Below, one piece after another: positions 36,065-45,779 of a stretch of 64,000 bases of DNA. The first letter of the stretch is position 1, and each line of letters begins with the position of its first letter. The DNA lies in assembly GCF_001931685.1 (NCBI RefSeq), contig NZ_MOOY01000012.1, positions 1 to 64,000 of the forward strand. Direction: 5' to 3'. The DNA is from Pararhizobium arenae (GTDB lineage Bacteria > Pseudomonadota > Alphaproteobacteria > Rhizobiales > Rhizobiaceae). The notes under the pieces are model-generated. The model had not been told where the DNA came from. It did no database searches and saw only the letters and a list, made by a program, of their open reading frames with translations. The translations under genes were made by a program, and so were the position numbers.

Positions 36065-37336
36065 ATGACAGAATTCAAGACACGCGAAAATAACCAGCAG
36101 TCTCTTCGCAACACGTCGGTGATGATCGACATTGCCTCCGCAAGTTTCGACCATGCCCATTATCAGGGGATAATGGCGATCTACGCGACGCCGTCAGCCA
36201 ATCGTCTTGTTCGTCTGCAGCCGTCCGACCAGCCGGTAACGGACTTCGTCAGATGCTCCTATCTGGGGCTCGACAACCATCCGGAGATACTCGATGGCGC
36301 CCGCGAAGCTATTTCGCGAACAGGCGCTTTCCATTGGTCCTGCGCGCGAACGCGCCTCAACTTCGATGTGCTTGGACAGTTGGAACGAGAGCTCTCAAAC
36401 CTGTTCCAGGCGAGGATACTGACCTTTACCACTGTTCTGGCAGCGAACATGAGCGCGCTTCCTATTTTAGCGTCCGGTCACCTGACTGGGGGGCGCAAGC
36501 CCTTGATGGTGTTCGACCGGCTCGCGCACGCTACACTTGCTCATCACAAGGCGGTGGCGGCGCAGGAGACTGAAGTAACGACGATCCCTCACAACGACAT
36601 GCCAGCGTTGGAGGCCCTCTGCCAAAGCCATCGCCAAGTCGCCTATATCTGCGACGGCGTCTATTCAATGGGCGGGCATGCCCCGATTGGTGAGTTGCTA
36701 CGCCTGCGGGATAAGTACGGTCTGTTTCTTTATATCGACGATGCTCACGGCATTTCGATCCACGGCGAGACCGGATCAGGCTATGCAAGAACGGCAATCC
36801 ACGATCTCGGGGATCGGACAATCGTGGCCGCGTCGCTCGGAAAAGGTTTTGGGGCATCTGGCGGTATCCTCATGCTCGGAACGGCGGCCCAAGAGCTGAT
36901 TTTCCGCAGATTTGCAATAGCGCACGCATTCTCGGCGTCCCTGACCACGGCCGCTGTCGGCGCCGCGCTGGCATCGGCGGCTATTCACGCTTCTCCCGAA
37001 CTTGGTCGGCGTCAGCAACTTCTTCAGAAGAACCTGGCTCATCTCGATGCGCGTCTGAAAGGCGGGGAACCGCCTTCAAACCTTCCCATCCGAACGGTCC
37101 GGTTCGGTGACGAGCTGCTATCGGTTGCCGCGGCGCGGGAACTGCTGCGGCGGGGCTTCTATACCTCGGCGATCTTTTTCCCGACAGTCGCGCGCAGCCA
37201 GGCCGGGCTTCGGGTTTGCCTCACCGCTTCCCATAGCAGACAGGACATTGACGGGCTTTGCGATGCGATTGACGACGTCAAGGCCGAAATCGCCAGCAAC
37301 CGGATCAATATTATCTCGGACAAGGGATTGGATTAA
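36065..37336 (+). CDS. Alpha-oxoamine synthase family enzyme (BioF/Kbl/CqsA-like)
   Basis: The product (423 residues from ATG 36065) is a fold-type I PLP enzyme: HWSCARTRLNFDVLGQLE, ICDGVYSMGGHAPIGELL, YIDDAHGISIHGETGSG with the PLP aspartate and histidine, and AASLGKGFGASGGILMLG with the Schiff-base lysine. This family joins an amino acid to an acyl-CoA with loss of CO2, in biotin (BioF), threonine breakdown (Kbl), sphingolipid or alpha-hydroxyketone signal (CqsA) synthesis. Which one cannot be told. A longer frame begins at 35954 overlapping the regulator stop, but its first 37 residues look non-conserved. A hairpin terminator follows at 37344. Confidence 0.83.
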   Translation: MTEFKTRENNQQSLRNTSVMIDIASASFDHAHYQGIMAIYATPSANRLVRLQPSDQPVTDFVRCSYLGLDNHPEILDGAREAISRTGAFHWSCARTRLNFDVLGQLERELSNLFQARILTFTTVLAANMSALPILASGHLTGGRKPLMVFDRLAHATLAHHKAVAAQETEVTTIPHNDMPALEALCQSHRQVAYICDGVYSMGGHAPIGELLRLRDKYGLFLYIDDAHGISIHGETGSGYARTAIHDLGDRTIVAASLGKGFGASGGILMLGTAAQELIFRRFAIAHAFSASLTTAAVGAALASAAIHASPELGRRQQLLQKNLAHLDARLKGGEPPSNLPIRTVRFGDELLSVAAARELLRRGFYTSAIFFPTVARSQAGLRVCLTASHSRQDIDGLCDAIDDVKAEIASNRINIISDKGLD

Positions 37337-37343
37337 ACTCTAC

Positions 37344-37389
37344 GGTCCGAAGGAGCCGCCCGCTTGAACACCGGCCGCTCCTTCGGACC
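37344..37389 (+). terminator. Strong hairpin after oxoamine synthase gene
   Basis: GGTCCGAAGGAGC (37344-37356) and GCTCCTTCGGACC (37377-37389) are perfect 13-bp arms around a 20-base loop, 8 bp past the stop codon. Only a weak TATTT follows. From here to 37567 nothing else is recognised. Confidence 0.75.
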
Positions 37390-37567
37390 TATTTCAGGAC
37401 GCTGGAACTTTCCCTATGTCGGCCAGTCCACAGCGCGACGCAGGGGACATTCCATAGTTGGCAACTTAAGGATCGCGCGCTGTTGCTGACATCAGTCTCT
37501 GAAAAATTCGAACCGTTAACGCTTAGTCTAGAGAAAAACTTCTTATAAGCCGGACGCTCGCTCCCTG

Positions 37568-39259
37568 TTAGCCTTGTCGTGACGCCAGCATTTCGGTTTC
37601 TGGACCTGACAATCGGCTTTGTAGAAGAACGCCGCGCTCTTCGAGAACAGGGTACGCGGCAGCGGCTACAAGGTGCGAGTTGATCTGCTTCAGATCTCGA
37701 AGAAGATCGAGAAAGAGCGTACTCGTTTCGGCCGCATCAATACCGCCCTCTCGCAATCTGTCGAAATGGGCGACCGTCGCTTCGTGCTCAGTCTTGCGGA
37801 AAGCAATTTTTTCAGCAGCCAGCATCCGTGCCGTCTGTTCGTCCTTCGTCATGAACAACGCTGCAGCCTTGTGCAGGTTTGCTGAAACCCTATCGAAAGC
37901 CTCCGCCAGTTGCTTCTGCTCATCCCGCGAGAATTGAAGCCCGCGGCGAATACGTTTGGCCAGATGCGGCAACAGGCTCTGATCCAGAACGTCTCCGGCA
38001 TGTTCGATGTTCATAGAAAACACAAGTACCTCGTTCATCCGTCGTTTGTCAGCATCACCGAGTTCATCGGCGTCAATGGAGGCGAGATAGGTTTTCACGG
38101 CTGTGTTGAGGCTGTCAAGAATATTGTCCTTCTGCCGCAACGCCCCAAGCGCGCGCCTGTTAGGGCTGGTAACCGACACTTTACCGCCAGTCATCATCTC
38201 ATCGAGCACATCGACAAGCCGAAGCGTTTCTCGCGCCGCAGCACCAAGGGCGACCACTGGTGTTTCGATAGCAGCGGGGTCGAGATAACGCGGCTGTTTT
38301 GGGTCGGCTGGATCGACTTTGCGAGGAAGAAACCGTCGCAGAACATTCGCATAAGGCGTCAAGAGCGGCATGAAAGCGAGGGCAAGCAATAGGTTGAAGA
38401 GAGTATGGAAGTTTGCGACCAAACGTGCGCCCTCTGTATCAATCGCGGTCATCACACCAGTCAACCAAGGCAGCACTGCCAGCCCGACGCCGACGCCTAT
38501 GATGCGCGTGAAGAGATTTCCGATCGGAAGACGTTTCGCTGCTAGATCGTCGCCGGAATACCCCTCGAGCACTGGATTCAGAGCCGTTCCTAGATTGGCA
38601 CCGATAACGAGTGCTAATGCTTGATCGAGCGGTATCAGACCTTCCGACGCCATTGACATAACGAGGAGAACAACGGCCACACTGGAATGCGCTGCCCAGG
38701 TGACGATCGCGGCGAGCAGCACGCTCAGAACTGGCTTTGCCGCAATCGCCTGCAGCACGGCCGCAAGTGGTTTGGCGCCCTCGTACTGGGTCATCAGCGC
38801 CAACAGCAGATGCAGCGCCATCAGGATGAAGCCAAGGCCGATCACCACACGACCTAGGTCGTGGATCGTAGGGTTGCCGGCGCGACGAAACATCAACACA
38901 CCGATCAGGATGAGAACGGGCGCTGCAGCGGCGATATCGAAAGACAAAACCTGGACGATCAGCGTCGTACCAACGTTGGCGCCGAGCATGACGGCAAGCG
39001 CGGGAACGAGTGCAACCAGCCCGCCGGCGGCAAAGCCAGTCGCCATCAGGCCGGTCGCCGTGCTGCTTTGGAGAAGTGCGGTAACCCCCATCCCGGCAAA
39101 AAACGCCTTGAACCGATTGCCAAGCGCGTGGCCGAGAAATGAGCGGAGACTTGGGCCGAATGCCCGCTGCACACCTGTCTGTACCATGCGCGTGCCCCAT
39201 AGGAGGAGCGCGATGTGGCCTGCCAGCGTCACAAGTCCAAATATCAGTTCCATGAGCAC
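37568..39259 (-). CDS. Na/Pi cotransporter family protein with PhoU-like domain
   Basis: The 563-residue product has two repeats of the NptA/YjbB family in the membrane part: GMGVTALLQSSTATGLMATG and VLLAAIVTWAAHSSVAVVLL, each with the QSS/HSS signature thought to bind phosphate, plus ALVIGANLGTALNPVLEGYS. The last 200 residues are a helical PhoU-like regulatory domain (MNEVLVFSMNIEHAGDVLDQ). It probably moves phosphate with sodium, mainly outward under excess as for YjbB. It is divergent from the OrfA-Pit operon, with a PhoB box in between. Confidence 0.92.
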   Translation of the reverse strand: MLMELIFGLVTLAGHIALLLWGTRMVQTGVQRAFGPSLRSFLGHALGNRFKAFFAGMGVTALLQSSTATGLMATGFAAGGLVALVPALAVMLGANVGTTLIVQVLSFDIAAAAPVLILIGVLMFRRAGNPTIHDLGRVVIGLGFILMALHLLLALMTQYEGAKPLAAVLQAIAAKPVLSVLLAAIVTWAAHSSVAVVLLVMSMASEGLIPLDQALALVIGANLGTALNPVLEGYSGDDLAAKRLPIGNLFTRIIGVGVGLAVLPWLTGVMTAIDTEGARLVANFHTLFNLLLALAFMPLLTPYANVLRRFLPRKVDPADPKQPRYLDPAAIETPVVALGAAARETLRLVDVLDEMMTGGKVSVTSPNRRALGALRQKDNILDSLNTAVKTYLASIDADELGDADKRRMNEVLVFSMNIEHAGDVLDQSLLPHLAKRIRRGLQFSRDEQKQLAEAFDRVSANLHKAAALFMTKDEQTARMLAAEKIAFRKTEHEATVAHFDRLREGGIDAAETSTLFLDLLRDLKQINSHLVAAAAYPVLEERGVLLQSRLSGPETEMLASRQG

Positions 39260-39648
39260 TCCTGACCGCTAAGCAAACGTTCGAAGCGACCGACGACACA
39301 ACGCAAACCTGGCGAAACTGCTTAAAGTTTATTAGCTGGATAATAATATGGCCGATACTTTGGCCGATTGCGAGCCAGTTTGCGACATCGACTGCGTGCA
39401 TTCGCTATCGAATTCACCGTCATCCCCTCGGCCACCGCGATTCGAGTGCGCCGGGTGACACAGGAGTGGAGCGTCATCAACGCCGTCTTCTTCCCAAGGC
39501 TACGAGCCAGCGAACCGTTTTTGACCCCCGCCCGGTCGACCGGCTGGGCACACGCAGTAGTGAAAACAATCCCGAGTGCCTTGACGTCAGGCGCGCTCGA
39601 CTATGGACATCGCTGTTTTGCGCTTCCCCAAAACACTTTCGCGCATAT

Positions 39649-39666
39649 ATGACAGTTTTATGACAG
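39649..39666 (-). promoter_or_regulatory. Perfect PhoB (Pho) box
   Basis: The minus strand reads CTGTCAT, four bases, CTGTCAT, the exact 18-bp Pho box consensus. It is 26 bp before the DUF47 gene start and about 390 bp before the Na/Pi gene start. Its closeness to the orfA-pit start suggests repression by phosphorylated PhoB, as known for orfA-pit in Sinorhizobium meliloti. Apart from this box, 39260-39691 shows no gene. Confidence 0.88.
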
Positions 39667-39691
39667 TTGCCTAACACGAGGTATCACCGGC

Positions 39692-40336
39692 ATGATGTCC
39701 CTTTTCCGCAAGCTCATGCCGAGAGAAGATCGTTTATTCGACATGTTCTCACAACACTCGGCCGTAGTTGTGGAAGCAGCCGGCGCGCTGAACGACCTAT
39801 TGCATGGCAAGAACATCGATCAAAACTGTGACCGCATTATTGAGCTGGAAGACCGCGCAGACGATATTACACGAGACGTTCTTCTCGCCGTCCGCCGCAG
39901 CTTCATCACACCGTTTGACCGCGGCGACATCAAGGATCTGATCCAGTCGATGGATGATGCCATCGACATGATGCACAAGACAGTGAAAACTATCAGACTG
40001 TTCGAACAGACGTCCTTCCATCCGCTAATGCAACAGATGGGCGAAGAGATCGTCATAGCAGCCAACCTCATCTCCGAGGCCATTCCACTGCTAGACAAGG
40101 TCGGCACGAACGCGCAGCGACTGTCGGCCATCAGCGAAGAGGTGACGCGCGTCGAGGGCCGCTCGGACGAGCTTCACGACCTGGGCCTGAAGGATCTTTA
40201 CCGTCGTGTCGGCGGTGGCGGAAACGCCATGGCCTACATCATCGGTAGCGAACTCTACGGAGAACTTGAGAAGGTTGTCGACCGCTTTGAAGACGTAGCC
40301 GACGAGATCAGCGGCATCGTTATTGAGAACGTATGA
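39692..40336 (+). CDS. DUF47 / PhoU-like Pit accessory protein (OrfA)
   Basis: A 214-residue all-helical protein: MMSLFRKLMPREDRLFDMFS, IIELEDRADDITRDVLLAVR, ITPFDRGDIKDLIQSMDDAI and LEKVVDRFEDVADEISGIVI, the metal-binding helical repeats of the DUF47/PhoU fold. It overlaps the Pit permease by 4 bp. In rhizobia the same pair is called orfA-pit and OrfA is needed for, or tunes, low-affinity phosphate uptake. The start is placed directly after the Pho box. Confidence 0.92.
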   Translation: MMSLFRKLMPREDRLFDMFSQHSAVVVEAAGALNDLLHGKNIDQNCDRIIELEDRADDITRDVLLAVRRSFITPFDRGDIKDLIQSMDDAIDMMHKTVKTIRLFEQTSFHPLMQQMGEEIVIAANLISEAIPLLDKVGTNAQRLSAISEEVTRVEGRSDELHDLGLKDLYRRVGGGGNAMAYIIGSELYGELEKVVDRFEDVADEISGIVIENV

Positions 40337-41340
40337 TGGACGCCACCCTTGCTCTGCCGCTCCTGGTCGGCCTGATCGGGATCGCCCTCTTCTTCGACTT
40401 CCTGAACGGCCTTCATGACGCCGCGAATTCTATCGCGACAATCGTTTCGACACGCGTGCTGCGGCCGCAATTCGCAGTCGCGTGGGCAGCCTTCTTCAAC
40501 TTCATCGCCTTCCTCTTTTTCGGGCTTCATGTCGCTGAGACACTTGGTACAGGGATCATTGACCCCGCGATCGTCTCGCCGCAGTTGATTTTCGCCGCAC
40601 TGATGGGCGCCATCATCTGGAACATCGTGACCTGGCTCTTCGGCATTCCTTCGAGCTCGTCCCATGCGTTGGTCGGTGGGTTGGTCGGCGCCGGGCTTGC
40701 AAAGGTCGGGTTCAGCGCTATTGTGTTCAGCGGTCTGTTCAAGACGGTCGGTGCGATTTTCCTGTCGCCCGCAATCGGCTTTTTTTTGGCGCTCCTTCTC
40801 GTGCTAACCGTGTCCTGGCTTTTTGTTCGTCAGACGCCGTTCGCGGTCGACAGCACCTTTCGCGTTATGCAGTTCATCTCCGCCTCGCTGTACTCGCTGG
40901 GTCATGGCGGCAACGATGCCCAGAAGACGATGGGCATCATCGCCGTTTTGCTGTTCAGTCAGGGATACCTCGGATCGGATTTCCACGTTCCATTTTGGGT
41001 GGTGATCTCGTGTCAAGCTGCGATGGCGCTCGGGACCTTGTTCGGCGGTTGGCGGATCGTTCACACGATGGGTTCGAAGATCACGCGTCTCAATCCCATG
41101 CAGGGTTTCTGCGCCGAAACAGGCGGCGCGCTGACTCTGTTCGGCGCCACATGGCTCGGCATTCCCGTTTCGACAACCCACACGATTACGGGGGCGATTG
41201 TCGGCGTCGGAGCTGCCCGCCGCATTTCTGCCGTTCGCTGGGGACTTGCAGGAAACATCGTGATTGCCTGGATCGTGACCATGCCGGCTGCAGCTCTCAT
41301 ATCTGCTACCTTCTACGCAATTGCGTCCTTCATGGGATGA
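40333..41340 (+). CDS. pit: Low-affinity inorganic phosphate transporter (Pit)
   Basis: The 335-residue membrane protein carries both PiT signature repeats: FLNGLHDAANSIATIVSTRV near the start and GHGGNDAQKTMGIIAVLL in the second half, along with GIPSSSSHALVGGLVGAGLA and GIPVSTTHTITGAIVGVGAA. It imports metal-phosphate with protons and is used when phosphate is plentiful. The reverse Pho box upstream fits shut-off during phosphate starvation. About ten hydrophobic segments; full length. Confidence 0.95.
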   Translation: MMDATLALPLLVGLIGIALFFDFLNGLHDAANSIATIVSTRVLRPQFAVAWAAFFNFIAFLFFGLHVAETLGTGIIDPAIVSPQLIFAALMGAIIWNIVTWLFGIPSSSSHALVGGLVGAGLAKVGFSAIVFSGLFKTVGAIFLSPAIGFFLALLLVLTVSWLFVRQTPFAVDSTFRVMQFISASLYSLGHGGNDAQKTMGIIAVLLFSQGYLGSDFHVPFWVVISCQAAMALGTLFGGWRIVHTMGSKITRLNPMQGFCAETGGALTLFGATWLGIPVSTTHTITGAIVGVGAARRISAVRWGLAGNIVIAWIVTMPAAALISATFYAIASFMG

Positions 41341-42064
41341 ACCCTTCTCACGGAAACGTAAAGTGAAGGCTGATTTTGACGAAGATTTAGCCCGTCAGGC
41401 CAGCATGCGATATGAACAAGAGGACTGAAACCCTAGACGTGGCACGCATACCCGCCTCTCAAGCAGCTTGGCGTCAACCCTGAGAGCAACCGTACCGACC
41501 GCCTGAACAGCAATTTGACCCGTGGAGCTGTACCCGGCATGGAGGAAAAAGCTTCGGCGGTTATCTCTGTCGAAAGCAGCTCTAAGCTGCAACGTCATCA
41601 GCGGAGATCAACAAATAGAGAGCTTCCTTCGGCGCGACCAGGATACCTTTGTTATCCTCTAGGTCGACTATCTCAATAGCCGGACTTAGAGTTCTTGGCT
41701 GCCGGGGACCTCCGTCCAGGTGCCGTCAGCATCCAAGGCGAAAATGGCCATTCCTTACAGGCCGCAGGCAGGTGGTCGCTTCTTGTATCTGAGCTTGTCC
41801 AAAAACTGCTGCAAAAAAATGGCGAAAAAGTCCGTATCCATCTGCCATATCGGGTCTCGACAAAGCAAGCTCAACCCACCATTGCCCAAATCTGCGAACG
41901 TTGTGTTGGAACTTGCCGAAAGCGGTTGCCTCTGGTTGAGCGGCGTAAGTTGAAGCTTTTTCGGCAGGACGGGCAAAGCCCAAAGTGGCAGCACGACCGA
42001 GAGTCGGTCTTGTTACCACCGAGCCGGCCGCCCGAAAGCGGCCAGCCAGTTTCGGCATAGACAA
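41341..42064. other. No recognised gene
   Basis: Short frames are open on both strands between 41695 and 42064, but they overlap each other and none resembles a known family. No clear ribosome site or repeat was seen. Confidence 0.5.
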
Positions 42065-42832
42065 TTACTGCGCTGCTTCCTCGATGAGGTCTGCAACAGC
42101 CTGTGGCTGCGAGACCATGACCACGTGAGACGCGCCTTGAATGACGACTGTATTCTTCGAGCCTGCACGTTCGGCCATGAAGCCAAGTGCCTCAGCCGGA
42201 ATGTTCTTGTCCCCATCGCCATAGATGAAGTAGGAGGGCAGTGCCTTCCATGCCGGCTTGCCAGACTTTTCTGTCAGCGCTGCCTCGGTAATCGGACGTT
42301 GGCCGGCGGCCATCAGTGCAGCGTCGTCAACACTTACATCATGTGCAAATTGATTGTGGAACTTGTCCTGATCGATAGAGAGGTCGGTACCGCCATCGGC
42401 GAGCTTAACAGGCGCAGCTAGTGCCTCACCGAGTGTGCCGCCAGGGAATTTCCCGGCCAGATCAGCCGCGGCCTCCCCTTCAACCGGCGCAAAAGCGGCA
42501 ACATAGACCAGCGACTTGACGTTGTCCGGGCCATTGGCGGCCGCGGTGATGACTTGCCCGCCATAGGAATGGCCGACAAGGACGACTTGGCCTTCTATGC
42601 TTGCGACGATATCGGCGACATAAGCAGCATCGGTTGAAACGCTGCGCAGAGGATTGGCGGCGGCAATGACACGGTAGCCGTCCTTCTGCAGGATCTTAGT
42701 GACGCCATTCCAGCTGGAGGAGTCGGCAAAGGCTCCATGAACAAGAACGATGGTGGGCTTAGCAGGTTGAGCATATACGTTACCGGAAACTAGAGCGCTG
42801 GCAACGGCAAGGCTTGCGACAAACTTAGACAT
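42065..42832 (-). CDS. Alpha/beta hydrolase, exported
   Basis: About 255 residues from the inner ATG, beginning with a signal peptide (MSKFVASLAVASALVSGNVY then AQPAK). The hydrolase fold shows the oxyanion region PTIVLVHGAFADSSSWNG, nucleophile elbow GHSYGGQVI and catalytic histidine in GASHVVMVSQP, with the acid probably in YGDGDKNIP. Related to salicylate-esterase-like and EstA-type periplasmic hydrolases found next to redox stress genes; substrate unknown. The next hydrolase upstream (42892) may be co-transcribed, 59 bp away. Confidence 0.88.
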   Translation of the reverse strand: MSKFVASLAVASALVSGNVYAQPAKPTIVLVHGAFADSSSWNGVTKILQKDGYRVIAAANPLRSVSTDAAYVADIVASIEGQVVLVGHSYGGQVITAAANGPDNVKSLVYVAAFAPVEGEAAADLAGKFPGGTLGEALAAPVKLADGGTDLSIDQDKFHNQFAHDVSVDDAALMAAGQRPITEAALTEKSGKPAWKALPSYFIYGDGDKNIPAEALGFMAERAGSKNTVVIQGASHVVMVSQPQAVADLIEEAAQ

Positions 42833-42891
42833 GTTTTTCTTTCTCTTATGTGAGAGTTTCAAAGATGAGTGCCGTGTTGGTGAGGCGATGT

Positions 42892-43713
42892 TCAGGTACG
42901 GATGAAGGCGAGTACGTCAACGTTGAAACGGTCGGCCTCAGTCTCTGCCAGCCCATGAGAGCCGCCCGAATAGATCTTCATCGTAACATCGGCCACGAGC
43001 TCCGCGGCTAGGTGGGCAGACGCGTCGATCGGCACGATCTGGTCGTCATCACCATGGATGATCAGCGTCGGACGGTCGACGCACTTCAGATCCTCGGTGT
43101 AATCCACCTCGGAAAATTCTCGTATGCAGTCATACTGGCCCTTGATGCCACCCTGCAGGCCGATACGGCGGAAGTTCTCCCGCAAGCCCTCATTGGGGGT
43201 AACACCTTCCCGGTTGAAGCCGTAGAAGGGGACGGTCAAATCGAAGAAGAACTGTGAGCGGTTCTTCGCGGTGTTTTCGCGGATACTATCAAACACCTCC
43301 ATCAGCGTGCCTTGGGGATTGCCTGCCGTCTTCAGCATCAACGGCGGAACCGCGCCCACGAGAACGACCTTTGCAACGCGCGCGGTACCATGGCGGCCGA
43401 TGTAATGGCAGACTTCACCGCCGCCCGTGGAATGGCCGACCAGGATCAGGTCGGAGAGATCGAGAATCTCGATCAGTTCGGCCAGATCGTCAGCATACTG
43501 GTCCATTTTGTTGCCATTGAAAGTCTGATCAGAGCGGCCGTGGCTGCGGCGGTCATGGGCGATCACTCGAAAACCGTTCTGGCTGAAGAACAGCATCTGC
43601 TGGTCCCAGATGTCAGACGACAGCGGCCAGCCATGGGAAAAGAGGATCGGTTGACCTGCCCCCCAGTCCTTATAAAAGAGATTAGTACCGTCCGAGGTGG
43701 TGAAAAAAGACAT
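42892..43713 (-). CDS. Alpha/beta hydrolase, non-heme chloroperoxidase type
   Basis: The 273-residue cytosolic protein begins FFTTSDGTNLFYKDWGAGQP and has the elbow VGHSTGGGEVCHYIGRHG, acid IIHGDDDQIVPID and histidine GGSHGLAETEADRFN, the usual pattern of the arylesterase/perhydrolase (cofactor-free haloperoxidase) group. These enzymes cleave small esters and can form peracids. Intact and of normal length. A fairly AT-rich promoter region follows to 43990, with no further gene. Confidence 0.92.
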   Translation of the reverse strand: MSFFTTSDGTNLFYKDWGAGQPILFSHGWPLSSDIWDQQMLFFSQNGFRVIAHDRRSHGRSDQTFNGNKMDQYADDLAELIEILDLSDLILVGHSTGGGEVCHYIGRHGTARVAKVVLVGAVPPLMLKTAGNPQGTLMEVFDSIRENTAKNRSQFFFDLTVPFYGFNREGVTPNEGLRENFRRIGLQGGIKGQYDCIREFSEVDYTEDLKCVDRPTLIIHGDDDQIVPIDASAHLAAELVADVTMKIYSGGSHGLAETEADRFNVDVLAFIRT

Positions 43714-43990
43714 TTTGGTTTCTCTGTATAATGTTATGGAATGATAGATTTTAGTCTTTTAATTCCTGCTCGCTTTCTTTTGAGCAACATGTTTAGTGCT
43801 TCGGTACGGCCGAACGCGATCTCCGTGGCAAACCCAACTTACCGATGTCAATTCAGAGGCGCGTTCGGATCGTTCGGATGAGCACGGCACATCTACTGAT
43901 GTCGCCGCGTTCATCGCATTCCCTTCGAAGAAGGTGTTCAGCTGTCGGCGAGTGTCGTCCAACTGGGGTCTGAGACACTTCTACGAGTCT

Positions 43991-44392
43991 TCACTTCTCG
44001 GGAACGACGAGCGCTCCTTCTTTTTTCACGACATAAGTCGCCAGTTCCGAAGCTTCGCCTTCGCCAACATTCCTGGCGACATGGGCAACGCCTGCCGGAA
44101 TGAACAAGGCTTCACCTGTCTTCAGTGTCACAGGCGGCCTGCCTTCAAGCTGATATTCAATCGAGCCCTTCAGCACGTAAGCAACTTCCTCGCCTGGATG
44201 AGAGTGTTTAATGGACACTGCGTCCTTCTTGAAATCAACACGCGCTTGCACGACCTGAAGGCCTGGAGCAGTGATGTCGTTTTGGACCAGGTCCGTGCGC
44301 TGCAGTGGACTGCTCTGCTGCGCGTGAACTGAAGACGCGCTGGTCAGTCCGGCGAATACCAGTACACTTGCGATCGACTTGATAAGCTTCAT
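43991..44392 (-). CDS. Cupin-domain protein, exported
   Basis: A 133-residue protein with a signal peptide (MKLIKSIASVLVFAGLTSAS, then SVHAQ) and one cupin barrel: SIKHSHPGEEVAYVLKGSIE carries the H-x-H and glutamate metal ligands, and GEALFIPAGVAHVARN the last histidine. Periplasmic single-cupin proteins of this type are common in alphaproteobacteria beside hydrolases like those downstream; some are quercetinase-like, most have no known substrate. Metal binding looks intact. Confidence 0.88.
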   Translation of the reverse strand: MKLIKSIASVLVFAGLTSASSVHAQQSSPLQRTDLVQNDITAPGLQVVQARVDFKKDAVSIKHSHPGEEVAYVLKGSIEYQLEGRPPVTLKTGEALFIPAGVAHVARNVGEGEASELATYVVKKEGALVVPEK

Positions 44393-44702
44393 AACTGTTT
44401 CCTTTTCGAGTTGCTCCGGGCCTTTGCCCCTGAGGTAAATTGTTTTCCATCAGCGCGGGCATAGTGCGATCGACGTGTATTCGCGTTATGTCCGACAAGA
44501 CCTCAGTTTGTAAGCAAGTGTATTTCTACCCACTGGACGCCAGGGCGATAGCTCCGGTTCTCCTCAGGCTCCTACGGTTGTCTGTAGTGGATTCTGGGGT
44601 CTTAGGTAGGCCGAGGGCAGCGTTGGCGAGGGCCGCGGCTAAGGCAAGCTGATGAGGGACAGCACATCGCTTGTGTTTGCCGACGGAGTGAGACGTGAGG
44701 CG

Positions 44703-45226
44703 TTACGGCGAATAGTGGCTGAACACGAAATCCTTTGATCTATCGAGTTTTTGATGGCAGGCGAAACAGGAGGTCGTGAGCGGGATGCTTTGATTTGCAA
44801 TTCCGTTCTCAAATTGCCATATCCCCAGCCGCCACTGGAAACGAACCTCTCCGAGTCTTTGACGCTGACCTGCACATTTGTTGGATTGCCAGCGACAAAC
44901 GATTGTGGTGCCGGAAACACAGCGTCATTCCGCGGGGAAGACTTGAACTCGTATGCAAGCCGAACAATGATTGCTCCATCAGGGAAGGGAAGCGTGCCAG
45001 ACCGGAACGCTTAGTAGGCGATGTCGTTGCCGATTACAGCCCGGATGTCGTTATTATGCCCGGCTTCGTGTGCGACAGTTATGACACGCCAATCTCGATA
45101 GCCCTCTGGAAGACTCACGCCATACACGGGCGAGACATTTTCTCCGGCGGAGCCTTCTGACGGCGAATATATGAACAATGTCAATGCAGCAGGAAAAACC
45201 GCGGAAAGAAGTAAAACTTTTCTCAG
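44703..45226 (-). pseudogene. Cytochrome P460-like protein, broken twice
   Basis: Reading from 45226, a signal-like start (KVLLLSAVFPAALTLFIY) leads to PVYGVSLPEGYRDWRVITVA, then a TAA at 45011-45013. The same frame continues as FRSGTLPFPDGAIIVRLAYE and NPTNVQVSVKDSERFVSSGG. Near 44817 the match shifts frame to PLTTSCFACHQKLDRSKDFV, holding the C-x-x-C-H haem site, ending at TAA 44703-44705. AAAGGAGG precedes the first codon, which is CTG where ATG is expected. Cytochromes P460 oxidise hydroxylamine or bind NO; this copy cannot. Confidence 0.78.
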
Positions 45227-45289
45227 ATGAGCCTCCTTTGAATATGTCGCACCAATCCAGCTCCACGAAGTACGCTTCCGCTGATTCCC

Positions 45290-45301
45290 ATAGGATCCTA
45301 T
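45290..45301. promoter_or_regulatory. ATAGGATCCTAT palindrome
   Basis: Perfect 12-bp palindrome about 65 bp upstream of the P460 relic, followed by ATATAT. The same core occurs before the flavin monooxygenase (50540-50557). The space 45302-45779 has no recognised gene. Confidence 0.55.
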
Positions 45302-45779
45302 ATATATTCTGGGCTTGGCGCAAGCTTGTGTGCGATGAGCCTGGGGGTTGAACCAATCAAGCCTGAACTTTGCCGCACGTTGTCCGTTCCGTTGCCCATT
45401 GAATGGCGTCGACTGCACATGTGTGCCGTCTCAGGGGAGAAGCCGTGCTACCCAATTTTGAGATCAGGCGCCACAATATACGGGGTCGGCACACAAGATT
45501 GGCCGATTATGGTCAGCACGCACATCGGTGCGTACATCGAATTGCGAACCTGAGGTGCAATATCGACGCCGACCGCGAAGCCTGACGAATGTAAGATGGT
45601 TTGAAACTCGATAGTTATGTAAAAAAATGAACAACGTTAGAGCACGACTATGGCGCAGGCGATCGTGCTGCTTCGGAAACTTGGATGGGCAGATCGCCCG
45701 ACCATAACTCAGCCATGTTTGATTTAGCTTGCAACGATGCTATGGCAATTTCAGCCGGCTACCGCCGTTCTCCCACCGG

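Noticed and set aside
38439-39401. 320-codon minus-strand frame overlapping the Na/Pi transporter
   Set aside because: Out-of-frame shadow of the transporter gene with an implausible arginine/cysteine-rich product.
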